Part shown: in pieces, positions 1-8,042 of the stretch
Position numbering within the stretch: the stretch's first letter is position 1
How the letters are laid out: the number at the start of each line of letters is the position of its first letter
From: Priestia iocasae
GTDB lineage: Bacteria; Bacillota; Bacilli; Bacillales; Bacillaceae_H
Assembly (NCBI RefSeq): GCF_016909075.1
Contig: NZ_JAFBFC010000005.1
Location: 235,459-299,458, forward strand
Reading direction: 5' to 3'
DNA: 64,000 nt
Made by a program: the position numbers and the translations under genes
Notes under the pieces: model-generated
Told to the model about the DNA's origin: nothing
Databases searched by the model: none
What the model saw: the letters and a program-made list of their open reading frames with translations, nothing else

Positions 1-26
1 AAAGAACAGAGCTTTTTTCTATCATT

Positions 27-54
27 ACCTCTAGAGCACTTACGCTCTAGAGGT
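27..54. repeat. 11-bp inverted repeat
   Basis: Two perfect 11-bp arms (27-37 and 44-54) around a 6-nt loop, ahead of the GntR-type gene. Neither side carries a clear T tract. It could be the terminator of a gene outside the window or an operator for the regulator that follows. Confidence 0.5.
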
Positions 55-123
55 GTGTTTAACTAAAAGAAGCTATAGTATATGAGTATATGAATGAAGA
101 AAGCCATTTTATTGAGGTATAAA

Positions 124-840
124 ATGATGAAAAAACGAGATTTTATTGCTAATGATATTCTAAGCAAAATTTATCAAAATAAATACAAAGCAGGTGAAAA
201 GATACCTACAGAAAGGGATCTTGCAAAAAATTATGAGGTTTCGCGATATACAATTCGAGAGGCCTTGAAAAAACTTATGAATATTGGATGCATAAAAATC
301 ATTCAAGGATCCGGTGTTTTCGTACATGAAACAAAATATAAAAGCCCATTAATTTACAATTCTCTAACAGAAAAAAAATTCAAAGATATTCAATCTAAAA
401 TCATCTATTTTAAAAAAGTTCCACCTGATAATAACTTAGAGAAAATTTTTGATCTAAGTGGTAATCAAACGGATTTATGGGAATATCAACGAGTGCGAAT
501 TGTGGACTATCAAAAAGTACAAATTGAGACCACAAGATTACCCTTTTCTTACTTTCCCAAGCTTAATGAAGAAGAAGTGAAAAAATCCGTCCATGATTAT
601 GTACAACAATGTAATTATAAAATATCTCACTTTATCACATCCTATAGTTCTGTAAATGTAAATAAAGAGGAAGCTGATATTCTTAATTGTAAAAAAGGAA
701 GCGCTGCGATGAAAATTATTAATAGAGGAATCCTTCAAAACGGCAAAGTATTTGAATATAGCGAAATAATTAACTTGGATTATTCTGTTACCTATTTTAC
801 ACCATTTAATCCTTATAGTCATAAGAACAGAAAGAATTAA
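124..840 (+). CDS. GntR-family transcriptional regulator (HutC/UTRA type)
   Basis: 238-aa DNA-binding repressor-type protein. A winged helix-turn-helix occupies about residues 5-70; the segment ending YTIREALKKL is the classic GntR recognition helix. A UTRA-like effector domain follows (about 85-235) and would bind a small molecule, often a sugar or sugar phosphate. I chose ATG at 124 because GAGG lies 6 nt upstream; ATG at 127 is equally possible, and an upstream in-frame ATG at 94 has no ribosome site. It stands alone: any regulated operon lies outside the window to the left. It sits on the chromosomal side of the island boundary. Family is secure, ligand unknown. Confidence 0.85.
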   Translation: MMKKRDFIANDILSKIYQNKYKAGEKIPTERDLAKNYEVSRYTIREALKKLMNIGCIKIIQGSGVFVHETKYKSPLIYNSLTEKKFKDIQSKIIYFKKVPPDNNLEKIFDLSGNQTDLWEYQRVRIVDYQKVQIETTRLPFSYFPKLNEEEVKKSVHDYVQQCNYKISHFITSYSSVNVNKEEADILNCKKGSAAMKIINRGILQNGKVFEYSEIINLDYSVTYFTPFNPYSHKNRKN

Positions 841-1197
841 ACATTGCTAATAACCCTCTCGTTCCGTTTGAGATGACGGTCTGATGGAAAAACAGATAAA
901 AAAACCTCTAACTTTCCGAGGATAAAATCTGATTTATAAATGAGTGGTTGACACTAACGGATACAAACGCCGTGTTTTTGATAATCCAAACTAGAGTCAC
1001 TTTTAAGAGGTTCTATCACACAAACAATGAGGCACAGATCCCAATTCTATCAACCTCTCATATGAAAACTCATTTCATATGAGAGGATGAAAAGGATAAT
1101 TGACAGAGCTCGATTTCATAATATCAAATTTTTAAAATTAGGCTTAACCAGCAAACTATATTTATTTCGTCCTCATTTTTGCTTTCATAGTCTATAA
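841..1197. other. Intergenic region without a supported gene
   Basis: No ORF with a ribosome site is seen. The notable element is a 14-bp perfect inverted repeat, 1054-1067 with 1073-1086, closing a 5-nt loop without an adjoining T tract. A short open stretch around 951-990 could be a decayed gene fragment, but I cannot name it. Confidence 0.5.
1054..1086. repeat. 14-bp perfect inverted repeat
   Basis: CCTCTCATATGAAA and its reverse complement are separated by ACTCA. The absence of U-rich flanks argues against a simple rho-independent terminator. It may be an operator, a processed RNA hairpin or the remnant of a mobile end. Confidence 0.6.
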
Positions 1198-1239
1198 AAT
1201 TTTTTAAGAGAAGTTTAATTCAACTCCTCTTAAAAAATT
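1198..1239 (-). terminator. Ancestral rlmH terminator, now stranded by the island
   Basis: Perfect 13-bp arms (1198-1210 and 1227-1239) with an inner AGTT/AACT stem form a long hairpin with A/T-rich ends, able to work in both directions. On the minus strand it begins a few bases after the stop codon that rlmH would have if 1244-1261 were rejoined to rlmH. I infer that it terminated rlmH before insertion. Confidence 0.7.
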
Positions 1240-1243
1240 GCAG

Positions 1244-1261
1244 TTATTTATGATACGGTTC
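1244..1261. repeat. Left attachment site of the rlmH-integrated element
   Basis: The 18 bases at 1244-1261 match the rlmH 3' end at 23699-23716 at 16 positions. The last 14, TTATGATACGGTTC, are identical (1248-1261 and 23703-23716). On the minus strand the left copy reads GAA CCG TAT CAT AAA TAA, exactly the E-P-Y-H-K-stop ending of RlmH. This is the direct-repeat layout of SCC elements at rlmH (orfX). Confidence 0.85.
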
Positions 1262-1276
1262 ACCGTAACGTTGGAT

Positions 1277-1287
1277 AGGGTAAAATA
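1277..1287. repeat. Left terminal inverted repeat of the element
   Basis: AGGGTAAAATA at 1277-1287 is the exact reverse complement of 23689-23699. Both copies lie just inside the attachment cores, though at unequal distances (15 bp and 3 bp). SCC ends also carry imperfect inverted repeats, which are thought to help recombinase binding. Confidence 0.55.
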
Positions 1288-1291
1288 AAAT

Positions 1292-1331
1292 AAAGGGTAG
1301 AGGGGAACATCTGTATTACCTTCTACCCTTT
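1292..1331 (-). terminator. Terminator of the TIR operon
   Basis: AAAGGGTAG (1292-1300) pairs with CTACCCTTT (1323-1331). Read on the minus strand, the stem is followed by an A/T-rich, T-containing tail, about 30 bp after the TIR gene stop. This closes the GTPase-small protein-TIR operon at the element's left end. Confidence 0.75.
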
Positions 1332-1363
1332 CAATATACATTTGACTTGTTTCCTACTACGGC

Positions 1364-2146
1364 CTAAACATGAATTAGTGGTATGCCACTAAATTGGTCA
1401 TCTGATGTCGCTCTCATTAGTCCTTTTAACTGGATAGGTGAATTTGTTTTGCTCTTTACATTCACTTTCAATGGAAATGTTGGTGTTGTACTCCTACTTA
1501 CACCTATAAAAATTGCATTAGCATGTGTACCGTCATTTAATTGAATATTTGAAGTGAAACTATTATTATACATACTTTCGTTTGTAACTTTGAATTCTAT
1601 TTCGCTTTCATCGTTATCTAACAATATAAGATATCTTGAGATCGGCTCTGCATAAGACTCAGCTTTAAATTCTATGTTTACTTCACTAATAGAAAGCTTT
1701 GTTACATACCCTCGTACATTTTCGTATCTTTGTAATCCAGGACTATATGTATTTCTCCCATTAACAACATCAACCATTTGTCTAACTGCATATTCAAGTC
1801 CTTTTCCATATACATCAATGTACAATGTTTGTAATAGTATAATGGGCATGAGACAATCATCCAATTTTACAGGTATGAATTTTATACCCGTATTGTTACT
1901 TGCTCTCATCAACATATTCTGCCATTCGAGCTGAACCATACTGCTTTGTAAACTGTTTTTGGATACAAAGAAAAAAAAGAATTTACATTCTGATAGTCCT
2001 TCAGTCATCTTATCAATGATCCCATCACCTGGCTGTATTGACCAGCTATCGTAAAATATATTTTCTTGACCAAACGTGTTAACAAAGATTTGTGCTATTG
2101 GTTCAATTATTTGTTTGTCACTGTGTGTATGACTAAAGAATATCAT
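1364..2146 (-). CDS. TIR-domain protein, likely NADase-type defence effector
   Basis: 260 aa from ATG at 2146. That start is preferred because a GGGG ribosome site lies just upstream and TIR domains usually begin at this point; an upstream ATG at 2242 would overlap the preceding gene. Residues 1-135 are a TIR fold: the opening MIFFSHTHSD strand, the FYDSWSIQPGD segment, and a Glu at residue 74 (QLEW) at the usual position of the catalytic glutamate of NAD-cleaving TIRs. Residues ~150-260 look beta-rich and may be a sensing or oligomerisation domain I do not recognise. Last gene of an operon with a small Cys/His protein and a GTPase. Bacterial TIR proteins commonly deplete NAD or make signal nucleotides during phage infection; that role here is inference. 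Confidence 0.8.
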   Translation of the reverse strand: MIFFSHTHSDKQIIEPIAQIFVNTFGQENIFYDSWSIQPGDGIIDKMTEGLSECKFFFFFVSKNSLQSSMVQLEWQNMLMRASNNTGIKFIPVKLDDCLMPIILLQTLYIDVYGKGLEYAVRQMVDVVNGRNTYSPGLQRYENVRGYVTKLSISEVNIEFKAESYAEPISRYLILLDNDESEIEFKVTNESMYNNSFTSNIQLNDGTHANAIFIGVSRSTTPTFPLKVNVKSKTNSPIQLKGLMRATSDDQFSGIPLIHV

Positions 2147-2171
2147 TGAGTTCCCCAACTCCTGTCCCATA

Positions 2172-2396
2172 TCATTTTGCGCTAGTATCGCACGTAAAAC
2201 AATAACCTCGCTCATATTCTCTGTAGTTATGTTCATATTCAAGTAATGCTTCTTCTCTATTCTTTAAATGTAGCCAGCCTCCATCACGGAGTAAGCCATT
2301 CAACTTTTTATATCTGGAATTACCCTTAGGTATATATGAACAATCATCTTCATGGATCGTGACTTTTTTAGTGGGTATATCAACATTCAACCACAT
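2172..2396 (-). CDS. Small Cys/His protein between GTPase and TIR genes
   Basis: 74 aa. Start ATG at 2396 follows a strong GGAGGGGG site. It holds an HEDDC motif near residue 15 (His, then Cys four later) and a C-terminal CFTC pair, suggesting a one-zinc mini-domain. A GGWLHL aromatic turn and an acidic E/Y-rich helix lie between. It starts 18 nt after the GTPase stop and ends 25 nt before the chosen TIR start, so it looks co-translated with both. I do not recognise a named family; an adaptor or sensor for the GTPase or TIR protein is plausible. Confidence 0.7.
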   Translation of the reverse strand: MWLNVDIPTKKVTIHEDDCSYIPKGNSRYKKLNGLLRDGGWLHLKNREEALLEYEHNYREYERGYCFTCDTSAK

Positions 2397-2414
2397 AATA
2401 TCCCCCCTCCTTAT

Positions 2415-3719
2415 TTATTCAGGTGCTTTATCTTTACCTTCTTCACTTGCTTTTTTCATAATTGTATCTAGCTCGTCTGTCCCTTTTTTATCAATATAAT
2501 ATGCCTGTGCTGTTTTCCCAATTGCATACGTACCTGAGAAAGCCAGTGTGCCGCTCACTGCACTTCCCGCCCCTGGAAATACAAGGTTAAGGAGTTTGCC
2601 TCCTTGTTGAGCAAAAGTTCTCAATCCATAACCAAGAGCGCCGACACCACCAATACTAAGTAAAAATTCCTTTGCAGTATCCTTATCAATATCAGATCCA
2701 CTTAAATACGCAATGAATATTACTAGTATTAATTGTATTGGTACTAGTATCGCTATGTCACTAAACGGAATTGGAGTAAGAGCTATAGTAGAGCTTGCAA
2801 TAGCAAAACCATTGATAATCAGGTTAGATATTTTTCTAATTGCGGTATCAATCCTTGTTGTCATCATTAAATATATGGAAGCACGAAAATCTATATTATT
2901 TTCCAAAAAATCTATTAATTCACCAATATTGTACCTTCCATCAAAATCAATTGTAAGTTCTTGTTGTTCTTGGACGCTTAATAAATGTGGGTCTTCTTTG
3001 TTCCATTCTATATAAGTCGATACAGGTATTACCGTTGAACAAGCAACATTTAAGTTCTTGAGTAATTTTTCCATTTGTACTTTTTTATCTTGTATATTTC
3101 TTAATTTTGAGCTTGTATATTTTTCGGGCTCTTTTATCCTTGATGGTTCTAAGTCATCAACGTGAGTGAGCACAGTAACCAATGGAATTTCTGTACCGAT
3201 TTCTTTATATAGCTTCTTAATATAATCTACATCTTCATCCATTCTCGCCCGCTCTGTGGCATCCGATAGAAAAAGAACAGCATCTGGGTCAAAATCCTCG
3301 ATTGCATTTTTGAAATCTTCCTCTGCCGTAGTTTCTTTTTCATTAGTAGATTCGGCGATCCCCCTTGTATCTATAACTTCAAAAAGTATATCCCCCTCAA
3401 TTTCATAGTTATATCTACTCAATTGATTCGTTCCGATTTCTACTGGGCTAGTTTTAGCAATGTATTTTCCAAATATCGCATTAATTAAACTGCTTTTTCC
3501 AACACCCGTTCTACCTACTAGAATAAGTCTCGGAGGTCTTCTTTCTTTAAATCCAGCGATAACGTCGTTTATTTCTTTATTGCTAAAAATGATTTTCTTC
3601 ACCTGTTCTTTAGCACCTTCAGGAAGCTTTACAGGAAGTGTTTCTATTAGATTATCTAGGTCGTCATATAGGTTTATTATTCTATTTAATCTTGTTTCAA
3701 AAAGTTTCTTATCTATCAT
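2415..3719 (-). CDS. Membrane-associated GTPase with C-terminal DUF697-like domain
   Basis: 434 aa. P-loop GRTGVGKSS at residues 69-77, switch II DTRG at 117-120, and a THVD box (185-188) at the guanine-specificity position, an atypical form of NKxD. The Era/IRG-like G domain spans ~60-265. Hydrophobic stretches at ~300-345 and a Gly-rich one at ~350-400 resemble the membrane part of DUF697/YcjF-type proteins. An N-terminal helical segment precedes the G domain. First gene of the operon with the small Cys/His protein and the TIR protein. The GTPase may sense infection or membrane damage and license the TIR effector; this is inferred from operon context only. Confidence 0.82.
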   Translation of the reverse strand: MIDKKLFETRLNRIINLYDDLDNLIETLPVKLPEGAKEQVKKIIFSNKEINDVIAGFKERRPPRLILVGRTGVGKSSLINAIFGKYIAKTSPVEIGTNQLSRYNYEIEGDILFEVIDTRGIAESTNEKETTAEEDFKNAIEDFDPDAVLFLSDATERARMDEDVDYIKKLYKEIGTEIPLVTVLTHVDDLEPSRIKEPEKYTSSKLRNIQDKKVQMEKLLKNLNVACSTVIPVSTYIEWNKEDPHLLSVQEQQELTIDFDGRYNIGELIDFLENNIDFRASIYLMMTTRIDTAIRKISNLIINGFAIASSTIALTPIPFSDIAILVPIQLILVIFIAYLSGSDIDKDTAKEFLLSIGGVGALGYGLRTFAQQGGKLLNLVFPGAGSAVSGTLAFSGTYAIGKTAQAYYIDKKGTDELDTIMKKASEEGKDKAPE

Positions 3720-3821
3720 TCAAATGCACCCTCCACATTCTTATAATATAGCTCAATATTACCGCACAATAATTACCAATAAATAAAACTTTTTTAGTCA
3801 ACATACTTAGGCCAGAAATTA

Positions 3822-3843
3822 AGGAGAGGAATTGACCTCTCCT
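3822..3843 (-). terminator. Hairpin after the RecD2-like gene
   Basis: AGGAGAGG and CCTCTCCT form an 8-bp stem with a 6-nt loop directly after the helicase stop. The following T run is weak, so termination may be partial. It separates the helicase from the GTPase operon. Confidence 0.5.
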
Positions 3844-3848
3844 GCTTT

Positions 3849-6800
3849 TTATTTATTTAGACTATCCAGGATCACATTTCTCCAAGCTTTTGCGTCAACA
3901 CCATTAAGATCATCTGTAACAATAAGGCGTTGAGAGAATCTATGTTTCTCGTACCATTTCTTTTTCTTTTCCCAATGCTGACGGTAGCTTGGAACATTTA
4001 ACATACCAAGATGTTCGATATACCATTCCTCACCGCTGTACTGAAGGGTAAAGTCTGGTCGATAGAATGTTCCATCGTCTGCATATAAAGGAACATCGTA
4101 TTGGAAAGGAATGTCCTCTTCAAACAGGATGTTAGCAATAATGACTTCATTTTTAGATTGAACCATATGGTCAGAAAGAGTTCGATGTATCTTCCCTTCT
4201 TCATACCATTCATCCATATTAAAAAATTCTAATGGGATAGGCTCAAATTCGAAAGTTGATGAGTTAATCTTAATTAGCTCAGATGCTTCTTTCCTGCTCA
4301 AACTTAGTAATGGTGATATATCTTCCTCTACGAACAGTGTTGTATGCACTTGAGCCCTTGTAATACCTGTATAAAAGAGTTCCTTTGAAAGTAAACGTTT
4401 CTTACTTTTCGGCAGCACAAAGTAGACTCTTTTAAATTCACTTCCTTGGGACTTATGAACCGATATCGCATAAGCTAATTCCAGATTTTCTTCTACGGCC
4501 GACTTTGAATCAAAACTTACTCTGTAATGTTCCTTTCGATTGAATAGAACTTGGAACTGTTTTAACCTAAACTTATTCCATAGCCATTTCTTCTTGTCGA
4601 ATGGATGAACATGGACAAAGCCTAACTCGCCATTAAATACTTGAACTTTTTCATTTGACTTTGTTAGCATATTATAGGCATAGTAAGGGTTTGACTTTGG
4701 ACGGTTTTTATACTGAATAACTTTGTCAAAATAGCTAACGCCACCGAGGTTGCCTTTGTTTGTTTTTATAGAACCATTAAACACATCTTGAATTAATTGA
4801 TTAATTGCCTCCGTGCCAAATGCTTCTCCTCTGTAGGGCGAGATGATTTGAAATGCCTCTGCACTTTGATTCCCATCTTCCTGATTAAGCACCCTAAAGT
4901 CTTCCCATAGCCGATCTGGGTCTACCTTTTCACCGCTTATTTCCTCGATATCACTAATAATTGTTTGGTATATCTTCCGTTTAAGTTCTTCTCCGTCATT
5001 CCAGTATACAACGCTTAAATCTTTATCAATTTTCCCACCTTTTTGTACTTTTTGTAATACTTCCTCAGAATTGATTTCCTTTTCCACATTAGAGCCTTCG
5101 GTATAGAGACTGGCAAGCTTTAAAGATATACCGCCGCTTTCTAGCTGCCTGCAATTCGTTTTTAACATTCCTACTGATTCAGGAAATTTATTTTTCAACC
5201 AATGTAATATGTCTGCAAAAGGCTTACCCACTCCTATTGGTGGTAGCTGATTGACATCTCCAACAAAAATCAGCCTTTGGACAGTATTCAAGTTTATCGC
5301 TTTGAACAGAGTAGCCAACAAATTGACGTCTATCATAGAAGCTTCATCGATGATATATGTGTTTACGTTTGTCTCTACTGTTCCGCCACTTCTCTTAAAA
5401 GTCATATTATTATTTAACCAGCCACGCTTGGCTAAGAATGAATGAATCGTCTCGGCAGCCTTGCCTGTTCTCTCCCTTAATCGATCCGCTGCTTTCCCTG
5501 TCGGAGCTAATAACTGAAATGTAGTTCCTTCACCGTGTGCTTTCATTATTCCATTAATAATAGATTTAAGTATTGTTGTTTTCCCTGTCCCTGCTTCTCC
5601 ATGAATAATTGATATTGGCTGTCTAAATATTTGACGACATATCTCAACTTGCTCATTTAATATGCTCTTATATTGATCTGGAGCTTTTTCAAGAATTGGG
5701 CTATCAGGGCTGTATAGCATATTCTCCCAATCATCATCTGTAACTGGATACTTGAGGGTTATTTTAGACCGTGATAGCAAAGTGCGGATAACCTTTTCAA
5801 TTTGTCTTTCTAGTTCATGAACATGTTTTCGATATAAATAAATTGACTGGTCTGTCTTTCTTATATAGAGGCTTTTGGCCAACTCATCTTCATCTACTTC
5901 TATATGCCGCATTGTAAAAGAATCTTTTTTATATTCAGGCATGTGTGAAAGGCTTTTGTTTAACTTGTTTAAAATCTGTTTCGCATCTAAGAATGCATGT
6001 TGGTTAAACTGCTTTAGCACTTCACAACAGAGTGCTTTTAGTCTTCTTGGGTCATCTGTGTCCATTAAACTTTCTTCCCCTAAGTCTGGAGAAGGAAAAA
6101 TTCCGTGGTCAATCTTATAAAATGTTATTCTATCATCCGTGTCATCACCGATATATTCTTCGTTTAGTAAATATGGATTTTCAATTATTTCACTTAGAGA
6201 TGAATATATCCCTGATTCTTCTCTATTCTCACTAACAATTCTTTCAATCTGCTCTTTTGACAGATCGAAACGGGGAAGAACGTCTTTAAGCATAATCCGC
6301 TCTTCGTCTTCTTTGATTTTCCAATGTCTTTGTATTTTTTTCAATTCCGCTTTATCAATATTTAAAGAGGCTGGCGTCTCAGCTTTTCCCTCAAGCATGT
6401 CAAAAAGCGTTTCTTTGATCTCCCTGATATCTGTTTTGGCGATTTGTGTTTTTATATAGGGAATTGCTTTTGAAAAATTTATGTAGTTCATAGCTGCTGG
6501 TAATCCAGGCAAAAGGCCTCGGTGTTCCCATAGCTCATTTATTAAACTACTTAACCAATTTATTCTTTGATTCCAATCTTCAGTGGTATCACCAATCTCT
6601 TTAAGAGTATGAGCAATATCTAAAAAACGCTCGATTAGGCCTAAAGCTTCGTCATCACTGAATTTCCGTGTACCATATTTGAAGTTCCGTTGATTTTCGG
6701 GAATAAAAGCTAACTTTGAAAGGATTTCTTCATTGTCCATATAACGGTGATAAGGAATTCTCATACCCTCTTCAGCATAATTGGATTGAATGACACGTCC

Positions 6801-7415
6801 CCACACAAAACCTCCGAATCTATTCAGACTTTCCTCACTTTGGTTTTCGTAGGTCATTTCATCTCCAATTTTCTTTAAGCGAGCCACACCAACCAGGACA
6901 TATTTTTTATCTTCACCGCTAAAAGGGTTATCATAGTTTGCATAATAGAAAATTAATGACGTACCTTGCTCTAAATCGGCAAAATACTCCCTCATATTTT
7001 TAGCTCTTAATTCAGGATCAAATCTTCCATTGCTTTTAGCACTCTCATCATACATAGCCTCATATGGCCATGTACTAATAGAGTATGGTGGCATAGTCCA
7101 CTTTGCTGTTTTGGTATTATCGTTAAAAAATCCTGGTGGTTCATTCTCCGCAGTAATTTCACGGTCACCAAAAGCATTAATACTATACGAGCATGGGAGA
7201 ACTTTTGTTAACTCCGCTGCATGCTCTCCGCTGTTTTCTTCTTCCCATTCTAAATTACGTTGACTGGCAATTACATCTCCTGGGTAAGAGTACCTACCCA
7301 CACAATAAACATTCTCACTCGGATTATTGCATACTCTTCCATTCCATCCATTATCATGCCAGGCAATTCTTACAGATAAGTGATTAGGCAATGAAAACTC
7401 CCCCTCATATTGCAT
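3849..7415 (-). CDS. RecD2-like superfamily 1 helicase with C-terminal nuclease-like domain
   Basis: 1188 aa. Residues 1-~250 form an unusual N-terminal domain with WHDNGWNGRVC near the start and further Cys residues. A RecD2-like helix-hairpin segment (ENPYLL, ~412) follows. Walker A GEAGTGKTT lies at 606-614, then IIDEASMID (Walker B), GDVNQLPPIG (motif III), and near ~1003 the SVHKSQGSEF and TGITRAQ motifs. The last ~100 residues contain YRPDFTL and WYIEHLGM, resembling a PD-(D/E)xK nuclease whose usual Lys position is His (E-x-H). Such helicase-nucleases process DNA ends and occur in defence islands. It follows the XRE gene's terminator, so it is probably transcribed on its own. Helicase assignment is strong; nuclease activity is unproven. 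Confidence 0.83.
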   Translation of the reverse strand: MQYEGEFSLPNHLSVRIAWHDNGWNGRVCNNPSENVYCVGRYSYPGDVIASQRNLEWEEENSGEHAAELTKVLPCSYSINAFGDREITAENEPPGFFNDNTKTAKWTMPPYSISTWPYEAMYDESAKSNGRFDPELRAKNMREYFADLEQGTSLIFYYANYDNPFSGEDKKYVLVGVARLKKIGDEMTYENQSEESLNRFGGFVWGRVIQSNYAEEGMRIPYHRYMDNEEILSKLAFIPENQRNFKYGTRKFSDDEALGLIERFLDIAHTLKEIGDTTEDWNQRINWLSSLINELWEHRGLLPGLPAAMNYINFSKAIPYIKTQIAKTDIREIKETLFDMLEGKAETPASLNIDKAELKKIQRHWKIKEDEERIMLKDVLPRFDLSKEQIERIVSENREESGIYSSLSEIIENPYLLNEEYIGDDTDDRITFYKIDHGIFPSPDLGEESLMDTDDPRRLKALCCEVLKQFNQHAFLDAKQILNKLNKSLSHMPEYKKDSFTMRHIEVDEDELAKSLYIRKTDQSIYLYRKHVHELERQIEKVIRTLLSRSKITLKYPVTDDDWENMLYSPDSPILEKAPDQYKSILNEQVEICRQIFRQPISIIHGEAGTGKTTILKSIINGIMKAHGEGTTFQLLAPTGKAADRLRERTGKAAETIHSFLAKRGWLNNNMTFKRSGGTVETNVNTYIIDEASMIDVNLLATLFKAINLNTVQRLIFVGDVNQLPPIGVGKPFADILHWLKNKFPESVGMLKTNCRQLESGGISLKLASLYTEGSNVEKEINSEEVLQKVQKGGKIDKDLSVVYWNDGEELKRKIYQTIISDIEEISGEKVDPDRLWEDFRVLNQEDGNQSAEAFQIISPYRGEAFGTEAINQLIQDVFNGSIKTNKGNLGGVSYFDKVIQYKNRPKSNPYYAYNMLTKSNEKVQVFNGELGFVHVHPFDKKKWLWNKFRLKQFQVLFNRKEHYRVSFDSKSAVEENLELAYAISVHKSQGSEFKRVYFVLPKSKKRLLSKELFYTGITRAQVHTTLFVEEDISPLLSLSRKEASELIKINSSTFEFEPIPLEFFNMDEWYEEGKIHRTLSDHMVQSKNEVIIANILFEEDIPFQYDVPLYADDGTFYRPDFTLQYSGEEWYIEHLGMLNVPSYRQHWEKKKKWYEKHRFSQRLIVTDDLNGVDAKAWRNVILDSLNK

Positions 7416-7548
7416 CTATTCAAAAAAAATAATCAATATGTTCAATAACACCAGAAATCTCCTTATATTTCCTATTTTACTACAAGTATTTGGTTAGTTC
7501 GATTGAATTCTTCATTTAATTTCCATTCTTGGCCTTATAAATACGAAA

Positions 7549-7574
7549 AGCAGCCCAATGTTTCTTAGGCTGCT
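7549..7574 (-). terminator. Terminator after the XRE regulator
   Basis: AGCAGCC (7549-7555) pairs with GGCTGCT (7568-7574). On the minus strand it is followed by a short T run, about 30 nt past the regulator's stop. Confidence 0.7.
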
Positions 7575-7603
7575 CTGTAATACGGAATTGTATGATACTG
7601 TAA

Positions 7604-7933
7604 TCATTCTTTATTCAGATACTCTTCTATTTTCATTTTCACTTTTGTTCGAAGGTTCTCATGACCATTTTCAATCTTTGATAAGGTTTCTAGACCAATG
7701 CCTAGTTTCCGTGCTAGCTCTCTTTGTGTTAGGCCTTCGGCTTTCCTTTTACAAAAGACGTCCATTGCTAATGATGAAGGCAACTCGTAAGCATCGCTGT
7801 CATCATCCCAATCTGGTTCCCAGTCGCCATTCCCTTTATTAAACTCCATGTCCAGGTATTCCTCTATTCCCACTAGCGCTCTGAGTTCTTCTTCTGTTTC
7901 ATACATGAAACCATGGCATAAATTGCTCTTCAT
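7604..7933 (-). CDS. XRE-family HTH regulator of the island
   Basis: 109 aa. Residues ~55-105 form a Cro/CI helix-turn-helix (GLTQRELARKLGIGLETLSKIENG). The first half is acidic (DWEPDWDDDSD) and may bind a protein partner, as in antitoxin-like or restriction controller proteins. An AGGTG ribosome site precedes ATG at 7933. It starts about 110 nt after the Res gene and is followed by its own terminator, so it may be the last gene of the Mod/Res operon or have its own promoter. A controller role for the neighbouring restriction system is likely but inferred. Confidence 0.8.
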   Translation of the reverse strand: MKSNLCHGFMYETEEELRALVGIEEYLDMEFNKGNGDWEPDWDDDSDAYELPSSLAMDVFCKRKAEGLTQRELARKLGIGLETLSKIENGHENLRTKVKMKIEEYLNKE

Positions 7934-8042
7934 ATCATCCGCACCTTTTAGTCAAATTACAAACAGAGTGTATTGTGCTTATCTCGTCTGTTAATTTGAG
8001 TAGAACCATTGGGCACAGATAATGCAAGGGTAAAATATGGGT

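Noticed and set aside
538..822. Antisense ORF within the GntR gene
   Set aside because: Shadow of the real gene on the other strand, with no ribosome site.
951..990. Short open stretch reading VVDTNGYKRRVFDNP
   Set aside because: Looks gene-like but is too short and lacks start signals; no family can be named.
2146..2242. Longer TIR reading frame starting at 2242
   Set aside because: It overlaps the preceding small gene by 71 bp and has no ribosome site; ATG at 2146 has GGGG upstream and begins the TIR fold.
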